From assembly GCA_031281125.1 (NCBI GenBank), contig JAITFU010000068.1:1-34320 (forward strand): 34,320 nucleotides of DNA, in the 5' to 3' direction. The notes under the pieces were generated by a model. The model saw only the letters and a program-made list of their open reading frames with translations. It did no database searches and was not told the origin of the DNA. Positions 16,555 through 25,071 of this stretch are shown here, piece after piece. The DNA is from Prevotellaceae bacterium. Its GTDB lineage: Bacteria > Bacteroidota > Bacteroidia > Bacteroidales > UBA932. Each line of letters opens with the position of its first letter. Positions within the stretch are counted from its first letter, which is position 1. The position numbers were made by a program, and so were the translations under genes.

Positions 16555-18924
16555 ATGACAAAAGGGGGTTACATATCATTTTTTCTTTTTCTGCTCATTT
16601 TGGCGCCTTGCTCTTTGTGTCGTGCCCAAATTGATCAGAAAACCGATGTGATTCACCTTTTAAAGGCAGAAGTAAGGGCTGAGCATTATGTGGAAAATGG
16701 AATCACTTATAGACGGGTTATTGGCCCTGCTAAATTTTTGCACAACAACACCTATATCTTGTGCGACACCGCCCTTTGGAATACCCAAAACCGTACGCTC
16801 GATGCCACCGGAAATGTACGCGTGCTCCAAGATCAGACCCAGTTAACGGGAGAGACCCTTCACTATATCCAGGACCTCAATTTGGCACAAGTGCGGGGCA
16901 AAGTGGTAGAGTTATTTGATAATAAGAACAATCACCTCCGTACCCAAAACTTGGACTTTAACACCAAAGACAGTATTGGCACCTTTTTTGGCGGAGGAAG
17001 TATGATGGACAGCGACGGAAACGTTCTTGAAAGCCTCTATGGTCGCTATTTTTCTAAGGAAAAGCTCTTTACGTTTGAGCAGAGAGTGGCCATGTATGCC
17101 GATACGGTGACCATCAAAGCCGATTCTGCTTTTTACCGAACAGATACCAACATCGCCACATTTCGTGGAAACATTAACGCTTGGCATACAGATGGATACC
17201 TACGATCAAGTCGCGGTCAATATGAACGGGATCTCGATTATTTTCACTTTAATAGAAATGTGTATCTAAAAACAGACGATAATGAGGTTTGGGCAGATAC
17301 CCTCAATTTTGATCGACAAAAGGGGACGGGAACTCTTTACGGAAACATACAAATCCTCGATACCACTCAACACGTTATCTTGTTGGGAGATGTGTGTCAC
17401 TTTTGGAATGATCCACAAAAGATTCGCCTTACCAAGAACCCCGTTTTTATTGCCTACAAACTTGAGGAAGATGCCACTGACTCACTCTTTGCACGTGCAG
17501 ATACCCTGCTCTACCAAGTACTTCCCAAGTATCAGGTGGATAGTTCTGAAGTGGTAAGGGCAGAGGCCCGCTTACGTTACCTCAAGCCGGCCAAACCTGT
17601 TGACTCCCTGCCTCAGCCTGTCCCCCAGTCTGTTGACTCCCTGCCTCAGCCTGTCCCCCAGCCTGTTGACTCCCTACCTCCGACCATCTCTCCACCTATT
17701 GACTCTCTGCCTCCGACTGTTCCTCCACCTCTTGATTCCCTGCCTCCGCCAATCCCTCAACCTCTTGACTCCCTGCCTCCGCCTGTCCCTCAGCTTGTTG
17801 ACTCCCTGCCTCCACCCCCACCCTTAGACACTACGTCTATCCGTCTCTTGTATGCGTGGCACAACGTAAAAGCATTTAGAAACAATGCCCAAGGTATAGC
17901 CGACTCCCTCATTTTTCACACAATTGATTCTACTGCAAGACTTTACGGAAAACCTGTGCTATGGAACGACAACAATCAGTTTTCCGCCGACAGCATCCAG
18001 TTCTTTTTCTATCAAGATAAAATCCATCGCGCCGACCTCTTCTCTACGGCCTTTGTGGTATCCCAGGAAGATGTCCGTCTCTTTAATCAAATCAAAGGAA
18101 AAGATATGATCGCCTACTTTCGCGACAACGATATTTACCGATTTGATGCCATTGGCTCCGCTGAGGCCATCTTTTGCATTCGCGAAGACAGCCTTGTCTC
18201 CTCAATCAATCGAAAATCGAGCAAAGAATTATCTATATCGCTCAAAGAGAGACAAGTACAGCGCATCACCTATAAAGAAAGTATCAAAAGCAATCTCTAT
18301 CCACTGCTTGACCTAAGTATTAAGGATCGTGAACTCCCCAATTTCAGATGGATGGACAGTTTGCGTCCAAAAGATCGCTATGCCATCACCTCCAGAGCTA
18401 TACGCCCTTCTATTGCCGATCAGTCCCAAACCGTCCAACCGCCTTCCTTTCCTTACACCCAACAATTCTTTCCCGGACACATCAAACCCATTGAACTAAA
18501 GCCCAAGAAGTCCGATACGCCACCTCTCCTTACCGACACCCTCCCAACGGTTTCTACGATTATTCCTAACATCGATTCTATCAAAATCAATCTGCTCTCA
18601 GGGCTTTTTCGCAATCTCAACAGAGACTCACTCCAAAGATCAGAGACACCACCTCCCGACACCATATTGCCACTACATCCTCCAATTATAGTCGATGCAC
18701 CGCCCCCACCATCCGATACATTAGTGCCTCCTATCCAAATCATTGGGGATCCTACCGATCCCAAAGTGCAGGAAGTAACGCCCTACACTCCCACAAAAAA
18801 AGAGCTTCGCGTCCAACGAAGAGCAGAACGGAGAGAGCTTCGCGCCCAACGAAAAGCGGAGCGGAGAGAGAAGGCCGCGCTCAGAAGGGCAGAACGAAAA
18901 GCTAAGGCAACACAAAGAAGATAA
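16555..18924 (+). CDS. OstA/LptA-like LPS transport protein with proline-rich repeat insert and basic tail
   Basis: IDQKTDVIHLLKAEVRAEHY...LDATGNVRVLQDQTQLTGETLHY, repeated OstA-type beta motifs; ATG 16555 begins signal peptide directly after surA stop. Confidence 0.87.
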   Translation: MTKGGYISFFLFLLILAPCSLCRAQIDQKTDVIHLLKAEVRAEHYVENGITYRRVIGPAKFLHNNTYILCDTALWNTQNRTLDATGNVRVLQDQTQLTGETLHYIQDLNLAQVRGKVVELFDNKNNHLRTQNLDFNTKDSIGTFFGGGSMMDSDGNVLESLYGRYFSKEKLFTFEQRVAMYADTVTIKADSAFYRTDTNIATFRGNINAWHTDGYLRSSRGQYERDLDYFHFNRNVYLKTDDNEVWADTLNFDRQKGTGTLYGNIQILDTTQHVILLGDVCHFWNDPQKIRLTKNPVFIAYKLEEDATDSLFARADTLLYQVLPKYQVDSSEVVRAEARLRYLKPAKPVDSLPQPVPQSVDSLPQPVPQPVDSLPPTISPPIDSLPPTVPPPLDSLPPPIPQPLDSLPPPVPQLVDSLPPPPPLDTTSIRLLYAWHNVKAFRNNAQGIADSLIFHTIDSTARLYGKPVLWNDNNQFSADSIQFFFYQDKIHRADLFSTAFVVSQEDVRLFNQIKGKDMIAYFRDNDIYRFDAIGSAEAIFCIREDSLVSSINRKSSKELSISLKERQVQRITYKESIKSNLYPLLDLSIKDRELPNFRWMDSLRPKDRYAITSRAIRPSIADQSQTVQPPSFPYTQQFFPGHIKPIELKPKKSDTPPLLTDTLPTVSTIIPNIDSIKINLLSGLFRNLNRDSLQRSETPPPDTILPLHPPIIVDAPPPPSDTLVPPIQIIGDPTDPKVQEVTPYTPTKKELRVQRRAERRELRAQRKAERREKAALRRAERKAKATQRR
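17596..17823 (+). repeat. 33-bp tandem repeat, ~7 copies, encoding PVDSLP(Q/P)PVPQ-type units
   Basis: Units start at 17596, 17629, 17662, 17695, 17728, 17761, 17794 (last shortened); first two differ at one base. Confidence 0.97.
18801..18866 (+). repeat. 33-bp imperfect tandem duplication in basic C-terminal tail of OstA-like gene
   Basis: agagcttcgcgtccaacgaagagcagaacggag / agagcttcgcgcccaacgaaaagcggagcggag. Confidence 0.85.
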
Positions 18925-18957
18925 GTGTTTCTTTTATGGTTATTTGGAATGCTGTAT

Positions 18958-18987
18958 TAAGGTTTACAATAAATTCAAAAATTTTAC
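18958..18987 (+). repeat. Direct repeat copy 1, upstream of lipoprotein gene
   Basis: TAAGGTTTA---CAATAAATTCAAAAATTTTAC; last 21 nt match copy 2 at 20/21. Confidence 0.8.
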
Positions 18988-19010
18988 CGAAAAATATCAG
19001 AATTATTTGT

Positions 19011-19018
19011 TACCTTTG
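19011..19018 (+). promoter_or_regulatory. -7 element (TACCTTTG) for lipoprotein gene
   Basis: TACCTTTG 44 nt upstream of ATG 19063. Confidence 0.5.
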
Positions 19019-19062
19019 TCGGCAATTACGTAATAATCTATTAATCACTTAAGTTTGCATTT

Positions 19063-19986
19063 ATGAAAAAACTATTCTTTGTACCATCTGCTCTCATGGT
19101 GATGGCTTTGGTTACCGGCTGCCCTCCCTGCATGGATTACATTCCTGAAAACCCCTTCTCCATCGTCCCTGTCACCGACGTTTCATTATGCCTAAAAGAC
19201 TCCACCACACGTGCGCCCGGCTCCATTTTTACCATGAATTATTCTGTTTTTCCTACTGACGCCACCAACAAAGCAGTTACTTGGGAGAGCAGCGATGAGA
19301 GCGTAGCTACTGTTTCTAACGGAACAGTCACCGTTACAGGTGCAGGCGGAACCCGCTGCACCATTACGGTCACCACCGTTGACGGTGGTGAAACGGCAGT
19401 ATGTAAAGTTTTTGTTGCAGAAGAGCTTAGTACCGACGCACCCGGTTGGGGCGCAAGCCTTGGCACCGTTAGTTTTGCTTCGGACAAAACGTGGACCGTG
19501 GGTAACCAAATTTGGTCGGATGTGGTCATCTCCTCCGCCTGCAACAAGGAGAGCTATAACGGTGGCGAGTCACCCAACTTCCTTGCAGACGGTCGCAACA
19601 ACCCCGGCTACCCCGGCACCCTCTTTTCTTGGGCAGCTGTTGTCCGTTATCAAGACCAGCTTTGTCCCTGTCCTTGGCGCGTTCCCACCTATCAGGATTT
19701 TATAGATTTAGACATTTCTTTGGGTGGAAACGGCATAAACAGAAGCGGTCAAACGGCATTTATCAACAGTACCTATTACGATCCCTCGGTTTGGGGTGGC
19801 GACTTAGTTAAATACTGTATCGGTAACGGCCTTGTGTTATCTATGTTCGACATTGCGTTCTACTGGTCACAAACCGATGGTAAGATATACTGGGGGAATT
19901 GCTTTCAGTTCACAGCCGATGGATGGGTCCAAATGCACCTCTATTACCAAAAGTATTACGGAATCACTCTACGTTGCGTTAAGTAA
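19063..19986 (+). CDS. Lipoprotein with BIG2 Ig-like domain and FISUMP-like C-terminal domain
   Basis: Lipobox LVTGC; BIG2: FPTDATNKAVTWESSDESVATVSNGTVTVTGAGGTRCTITVTTVDGG; C-terminal CPWRVPTYQDFIDL...YYGITLRCVK. Confidence 0.82.
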   Translation: MKKLFFVPSALMVMALVTGCPPCMDYIPENPFSIVPVTDVSLCLKDSTTRAPGSIFTMNYSVFPTDATNKAVTWESSDESVATVSNGTVTVTGAGGTRCTITVTTVDGGETAVCKVFVAEELSTDAPGWGASLGTVSFASDKTWTVGNQIWSDVVISSACNKESYNGGESPNFLADGRNNPGYPGTLFSWAAVVRYQDQLCPCPWRVPTYQDFIDLDISLGGNGINRSGQTAFINSTYYDPSVWGGDLVKYCIGNGLVLSMFDIAFYWSQTDGKIYWGNCFQFTADGWVQMHLYYQKYYGITLRCVK

Positions 19987-20016
19987 GGATTATTCCAATA
20001 TATTCAAAAATTTTAC
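19984..20016 (+). repeat. Direct repeat copy 2, spanning lipoprotein stop and 3' end of amidohydrolase
   Basis: TAAGGATTATTCCAATATATTCAAAAATTTTAC; encodes C-terminal VKFLNILE of the minus-strand amidohydrolase. Confidence 0.8.
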
Positions 20017-21069
20017 TGCATTGTCGTGTGCAATTTTCATGTAGGACTCCTCTCCCAAGCCCATCCGCACGTTCATGCTAAACCAGCGCTCATTCCGCTC
20101 TAAGTTAGACATATAATAATCGGAACCAAACAGCACCTTGTGGCTCACTTCCCGATCGTGCAACAGGGCGCTGAACAAGGCTAATAAATCCATATCGGCT
20201 CCGGCGTAAGAAATGTCGGAGTATGTATGGGGGAATGATCGTAACATCTTGAGTACTTTAACAAACCAATTGTTCTGAATCTCTATCGGATCGTTACTTT
20301 TGTAGTATTTGATACATTGTGCATCCCCGCCAAAATGGGCAAAACACAACTTGAGCTGGGGAAAATCTTTAAGGAGCCACAGATAGTTATCGGGATCGGT
20401 ATAGTGGTCGCCAAACTGTTTTTTGGAAGAGTAGTTCATCACCTCTTGAGTTTTAGGATGTATTCGCTCTTTTGGGGGTGGGATGTTTCTGCCAAAAACA
20501 GGGCCTGATGCCGAACAGTGGGTCGTCACCGGAAGATTATACTTTTGTGCATATTCATACAGAGGATAGAGGCGCTCGTCAAAAGGGAAAAACCCTAAGG
20601 AGGGGTAGAGCTTAATGCCTGTAAAGTTCTCTTCTTCAATATATCGACGAAACAGTTCAAAGAGATCGGGCCGTCTGGGATCGGCACAGAAAAAAGGATA
20701 CAATTTTTGGGGAAATTTTTGCTTGAGCAAAGCCAACTCACTCAACTGTTGAGTAAAAGGCTTTGGCGCTTTACCTGCGCCCATGTAATCAAAATCGATG
20801 GAATGGACGGCAAAACGGGCATCCGAAGGGTAAAACATACACAAACGACTAAATACTTCCTCCTGAGAAGCCACATTTCCATTGGTCAAAAAAACGGCCA
20901 ATCGATCTAATTTTCCATCGTCTTTCCAAGGAATTAGCTTATGTAATACCCGTGCTAACCTCACCCTTCCGGCCGTTGTCGAAGCCAACAGCCGCTGGCC
21001 GGTAATAAACTTTACCGGAACGTGATTAAAAGTAAACAAATGTGTATGGCAGTTGATTATGCACGGCAT
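19990..21069 (-). CDS. Amidohydrolase family (metal-dependent hydrolase)
   Basis: MPCIINCHTHLF (HxH), TGIKLYPSLGFFP, VTTHCSASG, CFAHFGGDA, VLFGSDYYMS; start at 21069 preferred to 21093, which overlaps glyA stop. Confidence 0.87.
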   Translation of the reverse strand: MPCIINCHTHLFTFNHVPVKFITGQRLLASTTAGRVRLARVLHKLIPWKDDGKLDRLAVFLTNGNVASQEEVFSRLCMFYPSDARFAVHSIDFDYMGAGKAPKPFTQQLSELALLKQKFPQKLYPFFCADPRRPDLFELFRRYIEEENFTGIKLYPSLGFFPFDERLYPLYEYAQKYNLPVTTHCSASGPVFGRNIPPPKERIHPKTQEVMNYSSKKQFGDHYTDPDNYLWLLKDFPQLKLCFAHFGGDAQCIKYYKSNDPIEIQNNWFVKVLKMLRSFPHTYSDISYAGADMDLLALFSALLHDREVSHKVLFGSDYYMSNLERNERWFSMNVRMGLGEESYMKIAHDNAVKFLNILE

Positions 21070-21086
21070 AATGCGCTGCTTATCAG

Positions 21087-22367
21087 TTACCAAGAAAAGA
21101 GGGGTAAACCGCTCATCATAGACTTAACCTGCCCCTTTACCGCAGCAATCTCCTTTTCGTGTTCGGATTGACTCAATACCTTGTCAACCAAATGTACAAT
21201 CGGCTCCATATCTTTCTCTTTGAGGCCCCTTGTGGTGATGGCCGGAGAGCCAACCCTTATGCCTGAAGTTTGAAACGGAGAGCGGGAGTCAAAGGGCACC
21301 ATGTTCTTGTTTACGGTTATATCGGCCTGTACCAATACCTTTTCTGCCATTTTGCCGGTCAGTTCGGGGAATTTGCTGCGCAAGTCTATCAACATCACGT
21401 GATTGTCCGTTCCGCCGGATACTACTTTATATCCTCTCTCGTTAAAGGCGGTAGCCATTGCCAAAGCGTTCTTCTTTACTTGCTCCTGATATACAGCAAA
21501 TTCCGGTTGCAACGCTTCGTAAAACGACACCGCTTTTGCAGCTATAATGTGCTCTAAGGGACCTCCTTGAATACCGGGGAATACGCTCGAATTGATCATG
21601 GCCGACATCATCTTGGTCTCTCCTTTGGGCGTTTTTACGCCCCACGGATTTTCAAAGTCTTTGCCAATGATAATCAATCCGCCGCGTGGTCCGCGTAACG
21701 TCTTGTGGGTGGTAGAGGTGACAATGTGGGCATATTTAACGGGATTGTCCAAAAGTCCCACTGCAATCAATCCGGCAGGATGGGCCATATCGACCATAAA
21801 GAGGGCGCCAATCTGATCGGCAATGGCGCGCATACGGGCGTAGTCCCACTCTCTTGAGTAGGCCGAGGCACCGCCAACAATCAGTTTTGGTTTATATTCC
21901 AACGCCTTGCGCTCCATATCGTCATAATCGACACATCCGGTATCCTCTTTTACTTGATACCCAACTGCATTATAGAGAATTCCGGACATATTTACCGGTG
22001 AACCGTGCGTGAGGTGGCCGCCATGCGCCAAATCTAAACCCATAAAGGTGTCGCCGGGTTTGAGGCAAGCCATAAATACCGCCATATTGGCCTGTGCACC
22101 GGAGTGGGGCTGCACATTGGCATACTCGGCATCAAAGAGTTGGCACAATCGGTCAATCGCTAACTGTTCCGATTGGTCAACAATTTCGCATCCGCCGTAA
22201 TAACGGGCACCCGGATAGCCTTCTGCATACTTATTGTTCATCACAGACCCCATAGCCTCAAGGACTTGGGGACTTACAAAATTTTCTGAGGCAATCAACT
22301 CTATTCCGTTCTGCTGTCGTGCTTCCTCCTTACGAATCAATTCGATAATTTGTAAATCTTGTTTCAT
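21087..22367 (-). CDS. glyA: Serine hydroxymethyltransferase
   Basis: [56 protein letters not shown] lysine motif. Confidence 0.98.
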   Translation of the reverse strand: MKQDLQIIELIRKEEARQQNGIELIASENFVSPQVLEAMGSVMNNKYAEGYPGARYYGGCEIVDQSEQLAIDRLCQLFDAEYANVQPHSGAQANMAVFMACLKPGDTFMGLDLAHGGHLTHGSPVNMSGILYNAVGYQVKEDTGCVDYDDMERKALEYKPKLIVGGASAYSREWDYARMRAIADQIGALFMVDMAHPAGLIAVGLLDNPVKYAHIVTSTTHKTLRGPRGGLIIIGKDFENPWGVKTPKGETKMMSAMINSSVFPGIQGGPLEHIIAAKAVSFYEALQPEFAVYQEQVKKNALAMATAFNERGYKVVSGGTDNHVMLIDLRSKFPELTGKMAEKVLVQADITVNKNMVPFDSRSPFQTSGIRVGSPAITTRGLKEKDMEPIVHLVDKVLSQSEHEKEIAAVKGQVKSMMSGLPLFSW

Positions 22368-22384
22368 CTCGTTACATATCAGGG

Positions 22385-22837
22385 TTACTCTTCTCCTACA
22401 ATCTCTACTTTAATGTTTGCCTTAATCTCTCGATATATTTTGATTACAGCTTCATACTCGCCTACCTCTTTGATGTGGCCCTCTCCGGCCAAAACAATGT
22501 TGCGACGGTCGATTTCAAATCCTGCAGCAGCCAATACGTCTGCCACTTGAATATTATTAACGGAACCAAATATTTTTCCGGTGCTGCTCACCTTGGTGGC
22601 TAATTTAAACTGTTTTCCGTCTAATTTGGCCGCCAAATCGGTGGCATCCTTACGGATCTTGGCCTCCTTGTGGGCACGTTGCTTGAGGTTCTCGGCCAAT
22701 ACTTTTTTTGCCGAAGAGGTTGCCATAATGGCATATCCCTTGGGAATAAGATAATTTGCTCCGTATCCGTTTTTTACGGTGACTAGGTCGTCTTTATGGC
22801 CTACATTAGGCACGTCTTGTTTTAAAATGATTTCCAT
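22385..22837 (-). CDS. rplI: 50S ribosomal protein L9
   Basis: [36 protein letters not shown]. Confidence 0.97.
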   Translation of the reverse strand: MEIILKQDVPNVGHKDDLVTVKNGYGANYLIPKGYAIMATSSAKKVLAENLKQRAHKEAKIRKDATDLAAKLDGKQFKLATKVSSTGKIFGSVNNIQVADVLAAAGFEIDRRNIVLAGEGHIKEVGEYEAVIKIYREIKANIKVEIVGEE

Positions 22838-22855
22838 GGTTTCTTCTCCTCTACG

Positions 22856-23125
22856 CTATTTTAACAAATCGGTTACATAAGGAAGCAACGCAAGGTGACG
22901 GGCACGTTTAACGGCCTGAGAAACTTTACGTTGAAACTTTTGAGAAGTTCCTGTAAGGCGACGGGGCAAAATTTTACCCTGCTCATTTAAAAAGCGTTTC
23001 AAAAATTCTGCGTCCTTATAGTCTATATAGGTAATTCCCGTCTTTTTAAAACGGCAATATTTTTTCTTTTTCACCTCCACGGCAAGGGGGTTGAGGTAGC
23101 GGATTTCGTTGTTTTGTGTTGGCAT
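22856..23125 (-). CDS. rpsR: 30S ribosomal protein S18
   Basis: [58 protein letters not shown]. Confidence 0.97.
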   Translation of the reverse strand: MPTQNNEIRYLNPLAVEVKKKKYCRFKKTGITYIDYKDAEFLKRFLNEQGKILPRRLTGTSQKFQRKVSQAVKRARHLALLPYVTDLLK

Positions 23126-23138
23126 GATTCTCTCCTCC

Positions 23139-23495
23139 TTATAGTTGTGGTGTTTGAATGGGTTCTACCTTTTTGTCATGTCGTTTGGTGGCATACGCAA
23201 CGGCATGCTTGTCCATACTAAAAGTGAGAAAACGAATGATTCGCTCGTCACGACGATACTGAAGCTCGAGCTTGGCAATCAACGTAGGGTCTGCCTTAAA
23301 TTCGAACAGGTGGTAAAATCCTGTTGTCTTTTTTTGGATAGGATAGGCCAATTTTCGCAGGCCCCAATCCTCTTCGTGCACCATCTCACCCTGATTTTCG
23401 GTGATATAGTCACGGTACTTGCTTACCGCTTCCTTCATCTGAGTATCAGACAAAACGGGAGTTGCAATGAAAACGGTTTCGTACTGTTTGATCAT
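23139..23495 (-). CDS. rpsF: 30S ribosomal protein S6
   Basis: [27 protein letters not shown]...[23 protein letters not shown]. Confidence 0.96.
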   Translation of the reverse strand: MIKQYETVFIATPVLSDTQMKEAVSKYRDYITENQGEMVHEEDWGLRKLAYPIQKKTTGFYHLFEFKADPTLIAKLELQYRRDERIIRFLTFSMDKHAVAYATKRHDKKVEPIQTPQL

Positions 23496-23524
23496 AATTT
23501 GTATTAATTGTTAAAAAATGGGCT

Positions 23525-23532
23525 GCAAAGGT
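23525..23532 (-). promoter_or_regulatory. -7 element (TACCTTTG) for rpsF-rpsR-rplI
   Basis: CAAAGGTA on + strand 30 bp upstream of rpsF ATG. Confidence 0.55.
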
Positions 23533-23536
23533 AAAC

Positions 23537-23588
23537 AAAAAAATGGTAGGGGTGAAAAATTTTTCGCCCCTACCCCATTTTTTTTGAT
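23537..23588 (-). terminator. Intrinsic terminator of pepD, symmetric hairpin
   Basis: GGTAGGGGTGAAAAA/TTTTTCGCCCCTACC 15-bp stem (one G-T wobble) at 23545-23574, flanked by A-run and T-run. Confidence 0.85.
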
Positions 23589-23593
23589 CTTTG

Positions 23594-25051
23594 CTACCGT
23601 GTCGGCGCATTTTTTAGCACCTCCACCAAAAAGTCCCACCACTTCTCCACCGTTGGAATCAATGCCCTTTCATCGGGCGAGTGGGGAGAGCGCAGGGTGG
23701 GTCCGCAGGAGATCATGTCCCAATGGGGATAGTTTCCACCCAAGATGCCGCACTCTAATCCGGCATGGATCGCTTTTACCTGAGGCTCCACACCAAACAT
23801 TTTTTGGTATATCTCTTTCATTTTCTTGAGAATAGGCGAATCCATATTGGGACGCCATCCCGAATATCCGCCGCTAAACTCTGTGTTGGCGCCTGCAAGT
23901 GCAAAGGTGGCACCCAAAGTTTGGGCCAATTTTTCTTTTGCAGAATCGACAGAGCTGCGCATGAGGCACTTAATCCAAATCTTTCCATCTTCTGATTTTA
24001 CAATGGCTAAATTATTGGAGGTCTCAACTAAACCGGGCATACTGTCACTCATGCGGAATACGCCGTTAAAGGCTGCAATCACAGAGCGTACCGCAGTAAT
24101 GGCCGTAGCTGCATCCATCACAAAAGCGGGGGGTGTCGATTCGGCAACCAACGCCACTTGAACATCCGGATCTGCGATGGAGAGTTCGGCTTTTGCGGCG
24201 GCGGTTATCGTTTTGATGTGTGCTTCTACATCTGTAATCTTGTCTTTGGGAACCACAACCTTGGCAAACGCTTCGCGAGGGATGGCATTTCTAAGACTGC
24301 CCCCTTCGATTGAGGATAAACGCACGCCAAACTTGGTGAGCAAAGGTAATAACAAACGTGTAATCAACTTATTGGCATTACCTCTGTAGAGTACGATGTC
24401 CATTCCGGAGTGGCCTCCTTTGAGTCCCGTTACATTGAGGCTGTATGGTGCCATATTGGCGGGAACGGGTTCCTCTTTGTATCCAAAGGTAAAGGTGCCG
24501 TCCAATCCGCCGGCGCATCCTACATAGAGTTCGCCTTCATCCTCAGAGTCAAGGTTAATGAGGATATCGCCTTTGACCACACCTCCCTTTAGTTCGCGGG
24601 CGCCCGTCATTCCGGTCTCCTCCTCTGCGGTAAAGAGCGCTTCTATAGGCCCATGTACCAAATCTTTGGCTTCTAATACCGCCATGGCGGCGGCCATACC
24701 CAAACCGTTATCGGCACCCAAAGTGGTGCCGGTGGCATATACCCATTCGCCCACAATACGCGGTTCAATCGGGTCTTTTTCAAAATCGTGTACCTTATCG
24801 CTGTTCTTTTGTGGCACCATGTCAAGGTGCGCCTGAAGGATAATGCCACAACGCCCCTCCATGCCGGAGGTGGCCGGTTTGCGAATAATCACATTTCCTG
24901 CATGGTCAACAATGGTTTCAAGTCCAAGGTCTTCTCCAAATTTTTTAATAAAAGTTACCACTTTTTCCTCATGTCCTGAGGGGCGTGGGATTTGGGTGAG
25001 TGCATAAAAATGTTTCCACACTCGTTTGGGGTTTAAATCTGCAATCGTCAT
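23594..25051 (-). CDS. pepD: Cytosolic non-specific (Xaa-His) dipeptidase, M20 family
   Basis: MTIADLNPKRVWKHFYALTQIPRPSGHEEKV; LQAHLDMVPQKN; GADNGLGMAAAMA; FTAEEETGMTGA; HAGLECGILG. Confidence 0.96.
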   Translation of the reverse strand: MTIADLNPKRVWKHFYALTQIPRPSGHEEKVVTFIKKFGEDLGLETIVDHAGNVIIRKPATSGMEGRCGIILQAHLDMVPQKNSDKVHDFEKDPIEPRIVGEWVYATGTTLGADNGLGMAAAMAVLEAKDLVHGPIEALFTAEEETGMTGARELKGGVVKGDILINLDSEDEGELYVGCAGGLDGTFTFGYKEEPVPANMAPYSLNVTGLKGGHSGMDIVLYRGNANKLITRLLLPLLTKFGVRLSSIEGGSLRNAIPREAFAKVVVPKDKITDVEAHIKTITAAAKAELSIADPDVQVALVAESTPPAFVMDAATAITAVRSVIAAFNGVFRMSDSMPGLVETSNNLAIVKSEDGKIWIKCLMRSSVDSAKEKLAQTLGATFALAGANTEFSGGYSGWRPNMDSPILKKMKEIYQKMFGVEPQVKAIHAGLECGILGGNYPHWDMISCGPTLRSPHSPDERALIPTVEKWWDFLVEVLKNAPTR

Positions 25052-25071
25052 ATATGTAATGTTTTAAATGT

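Noticed and set aside
17596-17823. CRISPR-like array
   Set aside because: Repeats are contiguous 33-bp units with no spacers and lie in frame inside a protein-coding gene.
17600-17827. + strand ORF of repetitive LTPCLSLSPSL peptides
   Set aside because: Out-of-frame reading of the OstA-like PVDSLP tandem repeat; no independent evidence of coding.
18453-18915. Glycine/serine-rich minus-strand ORFs
   Set aside because: Shadow ORFs of the proline-rich OstA-like C-terminus.
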